From CAYWHE01 sp964458125 (GTDB lineage: Bacteria; Bacteroidota; Bacteroidia; AKYH767-A; OLB10): 8,894 nucleotides of DNA. The notes under the pieces were generated by a model. That model made no database searches. It was not told where the DNA came from and worked only from the letters and a program-made list of their open reading frames with translations. Every line of letters starts with the position of its first letter. Position 1 is the stretch's first letter. Below are positions 1 to 5,752 of the stretch, one piece after another. A program made the position numbers and the translations under genes. The DNA lies in the NCBI GenBank assembly GCA_964458125.1, contig CAYWHE010000178.1, forward strand, positions 1 to 8,894, written 5' to 3'.

Positions 1-1
1 C

Positions 2-109
2 GCCAACCTGCTGGTAACCCAGTCCATACCTTCATTATCCTATATGCCTTACCGTTATGGAAATGACCTGATAGAAACCGTGGTGGTAAACGGAAAAAGG
101 CGGATGTGA
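2..109 (+). CDS. hutI: Imidazolonepropionase, C-terminal end only (partial)
   Basis: The window opens inside a gene; the frame starting at base 2 gives 35 residues and a TGA stop at 107-109. The residues include a stretch reading ANLLVTQSIPSLSYMPYRYG and end in VVVNGKRRM. A closing strand with a Tyr/Pro-rich segment and a final 'VVxNGK' is how metal-dependent amidohydrolases of the HutI type end. HutI hydrolyses 4-imidazolone-5-propionate to N-formimino-L-glutamate in the cytoplasm, the third step of histidine breakdown. The identification leans on the neighbour: the next gene, 120 bases downstream on the same strand, encodes the enzyme that consumes HutI's product. The catalytic metal-binding residues lie outside the window. 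The alternative is another amidohydrolase, which is less likely given this context. Confidence 0.75.
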   Translation, partial: ANLLVTQSIPSLSYMPYRYGNDLIETVVVNGKRRM

Positions 110-148
110 ATGAATCAGCCGTGCTCTCCTCCGGAAATAATTTCAGCT

Positions 149-171
149 GCAGGCCGGAAAGGAATGCCTGC
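149..171 (+). other. Small intercistronic hairpin between hutI and ftcD
   Basis: GCAGGC (149-154) and GCCTGC (166-171) form a perfect 6-bp stem with an 11-base loop in the 120-base gap between the two histidine-degradation genes. No T-run follows, so it does not look like an intrinsic terminator. It could stabilise or process a joint message, or it could be chance. Nothing else is apparent in this gap. Confidence 0.3.
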
Positions 172-229
172 TTCCTGTCGGAACAGTCAACAAACAGGTA
201 ACTATAAATTTTTACGATCGTCAACTTAA

Positions 230-1909
230 ATGAAAAAACTAATCGAATGCGTGCCTAATTTCAGCGAAGGCAACGATATGCAGGTTATTGAGCGGATCAC
301 GGGAGCCATGAGGGCCGTGGAAGGGGTCATGCTGTTGAATGTGGATCCGGGCAGGGCCACCAACCGCACGGTGGTCACCATAGTGGGTGAACCCCAGGCC
401 GTGGTGGACGCTGCCTTCGCCGGAATCAGGATGGCGGCCCAACTGATTGACATGAGCAGGCATAAGGGCGAACATCCCCGCATGGGCGCCACCGATGTTT
501 GTCCCTTCATACCGGTAGCCAACATCAGCATGGAGGAAACGGCGCTGTGGTCAAAAAAACTGGCCGGCCGGGTAGGGGAGGAACTGGGCATTCCGGTGTA
601 TCTGTATGAAGAGGCCCAGGCCGATAAAAGCCGGAGCAACCTGTCGGTGATCCGCGCCGGTGAATATGAAGGTTTTGCCAAAAAAATAAAATTGCCCGAA
701 TGGAAACCTGATTTCGGTCCGGCGGAATTGCCGGTTAAACAGGGCGCCACCGTCATCGGCGCGCGCGATTTCCTGATCGCCTATAACGTCAACATCAACA
801 GCCGGTCGGTGAAGCGGGCCAACAGTATTGCCTTCGACATCCGGGAAGCCGGTCGCGTCCAAAAGGATGAGAAAACAGGTAAGAAAGTCCTGGATGCAGG
901 CGGACAGGAGATCCGGATACCTGGAAAACTCAAAGGCGTCAAGGCCATTGGCTGGTTTATCCGCGAATACGACATCGCCCAGGTGTCCATCAACATCACG
1001 CAGTTCAGGGAAACACCGCTGCATCTCGTTTTTGACGAATGCGTGAAAAGCGCCCATGAACGCGGTTACCGGGTGACCGGTTCCGAACTGGTGGGCCTGG
1101 TGCCCTTGTCCGCCATGTTGGAAGCGGGCCGGTATTTCCTGCGTAAACAACGTTTATCCATCGGCGTTAGCGATAAGGAACTCATACATATTGCTGTAAA
1201 ATCCATGGGACTGGATGAGCTATCTCCCTTCGAGCCTTCCAAACGGATCATTGAATACCTGCTGGAGGATGCCGGACAGTCACCGCTGGTCAATATGAAG
1301 GTGAATGATTTTGCGGACCTGACCGCATCGGAAGCCCCCGTGCCGGGCGGAGGTTCTGTGGCGGCACTCTGCGGCACGCTGGGCATTTCCCTGGGCGGCA
1401 TGGTGGCCAACCTGAGCGCGTCCAAAACGGGGTGGGAGAACCGCTGGGAAGAATTTTCGGATTGGGCCGTAAAGGCGCAGGAAATCAAAAGGCAGTTGCT
1501 GGCCCTGGTGGATGAGGATACGGCCTCCTTCAATAAAATACTGGAAGCCTTTAAACTTCCGAAAGGTTCGGATGAAGAAAAAAAAATGCGAAAGGATGCC
1601 ATTCAGTCCGCAACCCGGTATGCCATTGAGGTACCGTTTAAAGTGATGCAGCTGTCGCTGGAAGCCATGCCGGTGCTGAAGGCCATGGTGGAAACGGGCA
1701 ACCCGAATTCGGTGACCGATGCCGGCGTGGGCGCCCTGTGTGCACGCACAGCCGTCCTGGGTGCACATATGAATGTCCGGATCAATTCCACCTCCTATGA
1801 TGACAAGACCTATGTTTCGGCTGTGCTGGCCAAGGGAGCTGTTATGGAACAGGAGGCGGTCAGGCTGGAATCGGAAATCGTTCAGCTGGTTATGGCGAAA
1901 ATGGGTTAA
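230..1909 (+). CDS. ftcD: Bifunctional glutamate formimidoyltransferase / formimidoyltetrahydrofolate cyclodeaminase
   Basis: This 559-residue protein carries both activities that finish histidine breakdown by the folate route. The N-terminal transferase (about residues 1-330) moves the formimino group from N-formimino-L-glutamate to tetrahydrofolate. The C-terminal cyclodeaminase (about 355-559) closes the ring to 5,10-methenyl-THF and releases ammonia. The protein opens with the family signature KLIECVPNFSEG. His82, in RHKGEHPRMGATD, falls at the position of the catalytic His of mammalian FTCD, and later conserved stretches include NVNINS (186-191) and INITQF (254-259). The second domain begins around VNDFADLTASEAPVPGGGS, with the glycine-rich PGGGS at 372-376, VDEDTASFN at 427-435 and GNPNSVTDAGVGAL near 490-503. 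The length fits the fused form (human FTCD is about 541 residues); many bacteria split the domains or use other routes. The ATG at 230 gives the correct family N-terminus; the bases before it are AT-rich without a clear Shine-Dalgarno. It is probably co-transcribed with hutI. Confidence 0.96.
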   Translation: MKKLIECVPNFSEGNDMQVIERITGAMRAVEGVMLLNVDPGRATNRTVVTIVGEPQAVVDAAFAGIRMAAQLIDMSRHKGEHPRMGATDVCPFIPVANISMEETALWSKKLAGRVGEELGIPVYLYEEAQADKSRSNLSVIRAGEYEGFAKKIKLPEWKPDFGPAELPVKQGATVIGARDFLIAYNVNINSRSVKRANSIAFDIREAGRVQKDEKTGKKVLDAGGQEIRIPGKLKGVKAIGWFIREYDIAQVSINITQFRETPLHLVFDECVKSAHERGYRVTGSELVGLVPLSAMLEAGRYFLRKQRLSIGVSDKELIHIAVKSMGLDELSPFEPSKRIIEYLLEDAGQSPLVNMKVNDFADLTASEAPVPGGGSVAALCGTLGISLGGMVANLSASKTGWENRWEEFSDWAVKAQEIKRQLLALVDEDTASFNKILEAFKLPKGSDEEKKMRKDAIQSATRYAIEVPFKVMQLSLEAMPVLKAMVETGNPNSVTDAGVGALCARTAVLGAHMNVRINSTSYDDKTYVSAVLAKGAVMEQEAVRLESEIVQLVMAKMG

Positions 1910-2226
1910 AGGGACCGGGTTGTGGATTCGCTTTATTGGTTAAGTTTCGGTTTAATGACCGGAGTGAAATAAATTTGAATGGCTGCTCAATCGGGGGATA
2001 CATTACCGCGATGCAGGCGGCCGGGCATACTCTAACCCGCAGTCCGCCCCGGAATTGAGGCTCCCGGAATTTATATCCGTGATAATGCCGGCTGAAAGAA
2101 GACAGGAGCCGGGCGGGAGAAGGGGAAGTTAATTTCTTCATCGAATCAATTCCTGCTGAAAGTGAATTGTTCAACACAACATGTATATCTGTTTCTCAGC
2201 CATCGGAAAATCTGCAAAAAGTCCAA
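1910..2226. other. Gap between ftcD and the Fe-S protein gene, no recognised gene
   Basis: This 317-base stretch has no coding frame I recognise. A short minus-strand frame across most of it looks like chance: its product is rich in Arg, Pro and Ser without family resemblance. Weak inverted pairing is visible, such as GGCTCC near 2060 with GGAGCC near 2106, but no terminator with a T-run follows ftcD. I looked for a cobalamin riboswitch, because the next gene belongs to a family that often uses B12, and did not find the conserved B12-box bases. An upstream in-frame TTG at 2167 could extend the next gene but is a poor start. Confidence 0.4.
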
Positions 2227-3183
2227 ATGACCAGTTCTGAAAAATCCCCGCCGGCCTTCCAATGGGAGGAATGGTATGCCGCTATTGGCGGCAGGCGCAT
2301 TCAGATTGCAGAGGTGGATGAAATTTTAAGGCAAATCCGGGAAGAGCAGTATCCCCGCTTCACCGGAACAATTAATCCCGTGCGTACCACTTTTTCAGAT
2401 CCTGCAGCCGCTGCCGCTGTCATCAAGCAGCAGGCATTCAAGCTGGGAGCCGATGAGGCGGGCATTGCCGAAATTGAACCGGGCGATATTTACAAGGGCA
2501 GGTCGGTCAAAGAAAAATATGCCATCGTAGTAGCTCAGCGCATGCTCTGGCGCAGTTTCCAGGAAGTTCCTTCCCATGATTCGGCTGTGGAGTGTTTACG
2601 TGTTTATTTTACCCTGGGCGAGGTGGTGATCCGGCTTGCGGATTTTATCCGAAGTCTGGGTTATGCCTGTACGGTGGAGCATCCTATTGGCGACAGCGAT
2701 GTACTGCATGTGCCCCTGGCCTTAAAAGCGGGCTTCGGGGAACTGGGCCGGCACGGTTCCATCATTCATCCGAAGATGGGCCCTTTGTTCCGGTTGGGCA
2801 GCGTGATTACGGATATGCCTCTGCAGACAGACAGCCCGATTGATGCCGGCATAGCGGCTTTTTGTGATAACTGCCGTGCCTGCCGAATTTATTGTCCGGC
2901 AAAGGCGATTCCGGATAAACGCTCACCCGAGGCCGGTAAGGATCATTTGGGGAATGACCGGTATGTGGTGGATACCGGCAAATGTTTCCCTTATTTCGCC
3001 ACCCATAACTATTGTTCCATTTGTTTGCCCGTATGCGTATATCATCACAGGGAATGGGCGAAGGACTTTGAAGGATTTGCAACCAAATTATTTCCGGAGG
3101 TGACCATGAAGGACCCGCCATTGCCGGTGGACCCCGTTGCTCCCAGACACTGGTATCCGCATTGGATGCGAAGTAACGGTTAA
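2227..3183 (+). CDS. Cytoplasmic two-[4Fe-4S] protein of the reductive dehalogenase / epoxyqueuosine reductase type
   Basis: From the ATG at 2227 the protein has 318 residues. A 338-residue version starting at a TTG (2167) is possible, but its extra residues look non-conserved. The central region contains ALKAGFGELGRHGSI, then HPKMGP and ITDMPL, matching the 'AGLGxxGRxxxlIxPxxG...TDLPL' region shared by QueG and RdhA proteins. Two iron-sulfur cluster motifs follow. The first is CDNCRACRIYCP (Cys213, 216, 219, 223: CxxCxxCxxxCP). The second is a lone Cys253 plus CSICLPVC (Cys263, 266, 270: CxxCxxxC), an arrangement more like RdhA than a plain ferredoxin. Family members pass electrons from the clusters to a corrinoid. 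No Tat signal, lipobox or membrane segment is visible, so it is predicted cytoplasmic and is unlikely to be a respiratory dehalogenase, which would have a Tat leader and a small membrane-anchor partner. The substrate is unknown. It is shorter than typical RdhA (roughly 450-500 residues) and lacks the usual length of the corrinoid domain. Confidence 0.8.
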   Translation: MTSSEKSPPAFQWEEWYAAIGGRRIQIAEVDEILRQIREEQYPRFTGTINPVRTTFSDPAAAAAVIKQQAFKLGADEAGIAEIEPGDIYKGRSVKEKYAIVVAQRMLWRSFQEVPSHDSAVECLRVYFTLGEVVIRLADFIRSLGYACTVEHPIGDSDVLHVPLALKAGFGELGRHGSIIHPKMGPLFRLGSVITDMPLQTDSPIDAGIAAFCDNCRACRIYCPAKAIPDKRSPEAGKDHLGNDRYVVDTGKCFPYFATHNYCSICLPVCVYHHREWAKDFEGFATKLFPEVTMKDPPLPVDPVAPRHWYPHWMRSNG

Positions 3184-3260
3184 ATGAGTGGCCTGAGTAC
3201 GGACGAAAGGGTTGTTTTACGAAACCCGGAGACCTGGAACCTGCCGGACTGTTTGGTTCA

Positions 3261-3313
3261 ATTCGACTTGACTTTTACAAGGACCAAGTCCGAAGTGAAA
3301 GTCTTAGTCGAAT
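3261..3313. repeat. Imperfect palindrome with nested hairpin (MITE/REP-like unit)
   Basis: ATTCGACT (3261-3268) pairs with AGTCGAAT (3306-3313), and GACTTT (3270-3275) pairs with AAAGTC (3298-3303), with one unpaired base on the left and two on the right. That is 14 paired bases around a 22-base core, which itself holds GGAC (3281-3284) / GTCC (3288-3291) with a 3-base loop. A competing pairing exists between TTCGACTTG (3262-3270) and CAAGTCCGAA (3285-3294, one bulge). No T-run follows, so it is not a classic terminator. The compact design with terminal inverted repeats suggests an interspersed palindromic element rather than chance; copy number cannot be judged from one window. Confidence 0.5.
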
Positions 3314-3315
3314 GA

Positions 3316-3341
3316 ATCCCGGTCGCGAAGCGAATCGGGAT
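3316..3341. repeat. Second palindrome, REP-like hairpin
   Basis: ATCCCG (3316-3321) pairs with CGGGAT (3336-3341), and TCGC (3323-3326) pairs with GCGA (3330-3333) across a GAA loop (3327-3329). This makes a 10-bp stem with a small internal bulge (one base against two). It begins two bases after the preceding palindrome, so the two probably belong to one composite element. The GC-rich stem with a short loop, in a gap between genes, resembles REP-type sequences. No T-tract follows directly; a T-rich run near 3373-3392 is too far for a standard terminator. Confidence 0.5.
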
Positions 3342-3417
3342 GAGGCCAGCCCTTGCCCCGGGGTTCATACCCTTGATTTCTTTTCCTTTTTTCAGCGGTA
3401 TGGTATCGATTTTATAT

Positions 3418-3434
3418 CTTGCACATTCTGCAAG
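3418..3434. promoter_or_regulatory. Operator-like dyad upstream of the small membrane protein gene
   Basis: CTTGCA (3418-3423) and TGCAAG (3429-3434) are perfect inverted 6-mers with a 5-base spacer, 68 bases before the ATG at 3502. The sequence just before it, TATATCTTGC (3414-3423), loosely resembles the Bacteroidota -7 element TAnnTTTG but does not match its spacing. A further inverted pair, GTTTGA (3437-3442) and TCAAAC (3451-3456), lies immediately downstream. Together these could be a promoter/operator region or a structured leader. The 6-base arms are short enough that chance is a real possibility. Confidence 0.25.
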
Positions 3435-3501
3435 GTGTTTGAATACAGACTCAAACGGCGGAAAACCAGCAGAAAGAAATATAAACGTTAAAGGGGAAAT
3501 T

Positions 3502-3870
3502 ATGAAGCTGGAACATCATAAACAAAAAGTTGCTTCACTGTCTCATTTTTTCATAAGGATCTGCCGTTATGGTTTTTTCTCCCTGGTATTGATTTCTGTA
3601 TCGGTCGGAATCGGGACAACGGGTTATCATCATTTTGCTCAGCTCGACTGGATCGACAGTTTTCATATGTCTTGTATGATATTAACCGGGATGGGACCTG
3701 TTGCTGAAATGCACACAGCAGCCGCAAAACTATTTTCATCCTTTTACGCACTGTACAGCGGGGTTGCCTTTTTAAGCATTACAGCCGTATTCTTTGCCCC
3801 GGTTATTCACCGGCTTTTACATATCCTGCAGGTGGAAACGGATGAGGATGAAAAGCAGCAGAAGCCGTGA
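3502..3870 (+). CDS. Small two-helix membrane protein resembling a 2TM ion-channel pore with a non-canonical filter
   Basis: The preferred start is the ATG at 3502, preceded by AAGGGG five bases upstream, giving 122 residues. A longer frame from 3340 would begin inside the palindrome and adds residues with no recognisable character. Helix 1 spans about residues 22-44 and helix 2 about 80-104. Between them, DWIDSFHMSCMILTGMGPV (49-67) has the layout of the pore helix and filter of two-helix potassium channels ('W-x-D-x-h-x-x-S-x-x-T-h-T-T-V-G-Y-G'), but TVGYG is replaced by TGMGP. The tail is charged (VETDEDEKQQ). I recall a bacterial family with a very similar 'MILxGMGPV ... FYALYSGVxF' pattern, often labelled hypothetical or channel-like. 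Whether it conducts ions is unknown; loss of the filter argues against ordinary K+ selectivity. It sits alone, separated from both neighbours. Confidence 0.75.
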   Translation: MKLEHHKQKVASLSHFFIRICRYGFFSLVLISVSVGIGTTGYHHFAQLDWIDSFHMSCMILTGMGPVAEMHTAAAKLFSSFYALYSGVAFLSITAVFFAPVIHRLLHILQVETDEDEKQQKP

Positions 3871-3893
3871 TGGAAAGGTAGGTCTTTACCATC
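3869..3893 (+). terminator. Hairpin overlapping the stop codon of the small membrane protein gene
   Basis: GATGGAAAG (3869-3877) pairs with CTTT (3884-3887) and CCATC (3889-3893), leaving one bulged A and a 6-base loop: nine base pairs in all. It begins in the last bases of the TGA stop, so it is well placed to protect or end the transcript. There is no T-run after it, so intrinsic termination would be weak. The role is inferred from position only. Confidence 0.35.
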
Positions 3894-4184
3894 CTGTACC
3901 TGGTTTACCTGACCTGGCCATTCTGACAGTTGACCCTGCCCATAACCATTTGTTTGCAAAATTCCCCAACGGATAGATCTCGTCAAACCAGAACCTGATA
4001 AAAAGAAGTGGTGAATGAACGGAATGGAACCCGGATGAGTTATCCGGTGATTCTTCCTTGAAAATATTGAGGTTGACGAAATTTTCCGATATTTCGTTCA
4101 GCCAGGGAAAGGTTTGAAAGTAGTTTTTTCCATAACCAAAACCTTCCGGTTTGCGTATAGTTAAATTCCAGCGTTGTTCAGCCC
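3871..4184. other. Gap of 314 bases, no recognised gene
   Basis: The stretch looks more AT-rich than the flanking genes. The minus strand stays open from 4212 to 3886 (108 codons, overlapping the start of the next gene by 28 bases). Its product contains aromatic-rich text such as NYFQTFPWLNEISENF and FANKWLWAGSTVRMARSG. I do not recognise it; the overlap with the SGNH gene start and the absence of a clear upstream signal make a functional gene unlikely. A decayed gene or transposon remnant is possible. No good -7/-33 promoter pair for the downstream operon could be picked out. Confidence 0.3.
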
Positions 4185-5567
4185 ATGCAATCAGCAAATA
4201 AAATATACGCATTCTTTATATTCCTGGCCCTGCTTTTTTGGAATCCCCTGACTTTATACCTCATCTATGGCTCCACCCCGGCTTATGAAGGATGGGTGCT
4301 CAGGGCAGGTTTCCTGCTGATCCTGGTTGCGGGCATCCTGTGTATGTGGCTGACGGTAAAGGGCCGCATACCGGATATAATAAAAAATATAGTGATGATC
4401 CTGAGTTTCGCTGGCATCATGTTTTCCTTTCTGGTTATGGCGGATTCCCTGTTGGGCCAGGTTGCCGGAAAACAGGAAAAGGAAAACAAGGGTCTCATTT
4501 TTGAGCCGGGATCCACGGTATCCTTTCATACCAGGGAATTCAGTTACCGGGCGACCATCAACAGCCTGGGCTTACGCGACAGGGAGATACAAAAAGACAA
4601 GGGGCGGCATTTCCGGATACTTTGCTTTGGCGATTCCTGGACCTTTGGTTGGGGCGTGGAGGCGGAAAACAGCTGGCCGGCCAAATTGGAGAAGTTCCTG
4701 CATGAAAACGGCTTTCCAGACGCTGAAGTCATCAATTGCGGGCAGGGGGGGCAATACCCGACCGGTTACCGGGAACACATGGAAAAGGCCATTCCGGTAT
4801 TGAAGCCCGACCTGGTCATAGCAGGCATCCTGGAGGCAGAAGATCTGGCCCAGTTGTATGAGTTTAATTTTGTTTTGAAAAACAAAGGCGGGGAAGGGAA
4901 GGGCTCCAGTCTTTCACTTTTCAGTCGGATCAGGCAGTCCCTGAAAGCTTTTGTAAAAGTTTCCTTTCATTCCTTTCTGACGCTGCGAAAAAGGAACACG
5001 GAAGTGAACACGACCTGGAAACAAACGGCACGGTCCACCATTGACGGGTTTACAGATTTACAGCGGATACGTTATTACACGCTCGATGAAACGGAAAGAA
5101 GCCTTTTTGAAAGCGGTGACCTGAATCCGGGCCTGCTCAACTGGTACATCAATTTTCCCGACCGCATCACCGTATTTAATACGCCTTCAAACCCGGCTGC
5201 CCGGTTTGCCATCAGGGAACTGGATAAAGAAATCAGCCGCATGAAAGCAATCTGTAAGGAAAATAAATGCACCTTTGTTTTTGCAAACATGCCGATGAAT
5301 TACTTTAACGGACACCAGGTGACCCGGACACCCGCCGACGTGGTGAATCCCTGGCTGGAAAGCAACAATAAGGTGGATTCCGTATATGCTTCGATGGCTG
5401 CAAAATTCGGGCTGCCCTATATCGAGTTTACCGGGTATTTCAGGAGCCTGGAAGATAAAAAGGGATATTATTACCAGTATGACGGCCATCCGAACAGCAA
5501 AGGGTATGAAGCCATTGCCGGTTATATCGGCAGGCAGCTGATGGATCAAAAACTCATTCAAAAATAG
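4185..5567 (+). CDS. Membrane-anchored SGNH/GDSL-type hydrolase with three N-terminal helices
   Basis: The 460-residue protein begins with three hydrophobic segments (about 7-29, 38-57 and 65-86). A linker follows with the pattern FEPGSTVSFHTREFSYRATI then NSLGLRDRE, a strand-and-turn lead-in common to SGNH hydrolases of polysaccharide clusters. Block I is ILCFGDSWTFGWG with nucleophile Ser151 in GDS (149-151). Block II is INCGQGGQYPTG (183-194), with a Gly for the oxyanion hole. Block V is YDGHPNSKGY, giving the Asp433/His435 pair. Block III, normally GxND, reads GILEAED (214-220), so the usual Asn appears to be Glu219. Such enzymes commonly remove or transfer acyl groups on surface sugars, but the substrate cannot be read from the sequence. 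The helices place it in the inner membrane. It forms a tight pair with the tiny membrane-protein gene starting 5 bases after its stop, and is probably transcribed with it. Confidence 0.85.
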   Translation: MQSANKIYAFFIFLALLFWNPLTLYLIYGSTPAYEGWVLRAGFLLILVAGILCMWLTVKGRIPDIIKNIVMILSFAGIMFSFLVMADSLLGQVAGKQEKENKGLIFEPGSTVSFHTREFSYRATINSLGLRDREIQKDKGRHFRILCFGDSWTFGWGVEAENSWPAKLEKFLHENGFPDAEVINCGQGGQYPTGYREHMEKAIPVLKPDLVIAGILEAEDLAQLYEFNFVLKNKGGEGKGSSLSLFSRIRQSLKAFVKVSFHSFLTLRKRNTEVNTTWKQTARSTIDGFTDLQRIRYYTLDETERSLFESGDLNPGLLNWYINFPDRITVFNTPSNPAARFAIRELDKEISRMKAICKENKCTFVFANMPMNYFNGHQVTRTPADVVNPWLESNNKVDSVYASMAAKFGLPYIEFTGYFRSLEDKKGYYYQYDGHPNSKGYEAIAGYIGRQLMDQKLIQK

Positions 5568-5572
5568 CGAAA

Positions 5573-5722
5573 ATGGATTTTATAAAAGATCTCTGGCTCT
5601 TCATGCGGGAGCGCAAAAAATTCTGGCTGGCCCCCGTGATCATCGTGCTCCTGCTGGTCGGGATACTCATTGTATTTGGAGGAGGCAGCGCCATTGCGCC
5701 TTTTATCTACACCCTGTTTTAA
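5573..5722 (+). CDS. DUF5989-type small single-helix membrane protein (49 residues)
   Basis: The ATG at 5573 lies 5 bases after the stop of the SGNH hydrolase gene and the frame ends with TAA at 5720-5722. The product starts MDFIKDLWLFMRERKKFWLA, continues with one hydrophobic helix (about residues 18-36) and ends GGSAIAPFIYTLF. This layout (short acidic/basic head with 'LWxFhRERKKxWL', one helix, then 'GSxhAPFIYTLF') matches what I recall of the DUF5989 family, known from gene neighbourhoods with SGNH hydrolases, SxtJ-type membrane proteins and carbamoyltransferases. Its function is not established; a small partner that anchors or regulates an inner-membrane enzyme is a reasonable inference from size and position. 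The gene is short enough to be missed by many gene callers, but the family-like termini and tight spacing make it convincing. Confidence 0.9.
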   Translation: MDFIKDLWLFMRERKKFWLAPVIIVLLLVGILIVFGGGSAIAPFIYTLF

Positions 5723-5752
5723 TTCCAACTGCCGGCTGGAGAGCGGGTTCCA

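Noticed and set aside
551..1150. 199-codon minus-strand frame within ftcD
   Set aside because: Antisense shadow of a fully supported gene; the product has no recognisable domain.
1890..2177. 95-codon minus-strand frame after ftcD
   Set aside because: No family resemblance, it overlaps the end of ftcD, and its composition looks like translated non-coding sequence.
1910..2226. Possible cobalamin riboswitch upstream of the Fe-S protein gene
   Set aside because: Only a loose GGAGCC-type resemblance is present; the conserved B12-box and core bases are absent.
2167..2226. TTG start extending the Fe-S protein by 20 residues
   Set aside because: The extra residues are not family-like, and a normal ATG at 2227 precedes the first region resembling the family.
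3261..3341. Integron attC site or CRISPR-like repeat
   Set aside because: No attC core-site pattern (RYYYAAC/GTTRRRY) and no repeated units with spacers; the structure is a pair of single hairpins.
3340..3501. Upstream ATG extending the two-helix membrane protein by 54 residues
   Set aside because: The start lies in the right arm of a palindrome and the added sequence is unlike the rest; ATG 3502 has a Shine-Dalgarno-like AAGGGG.
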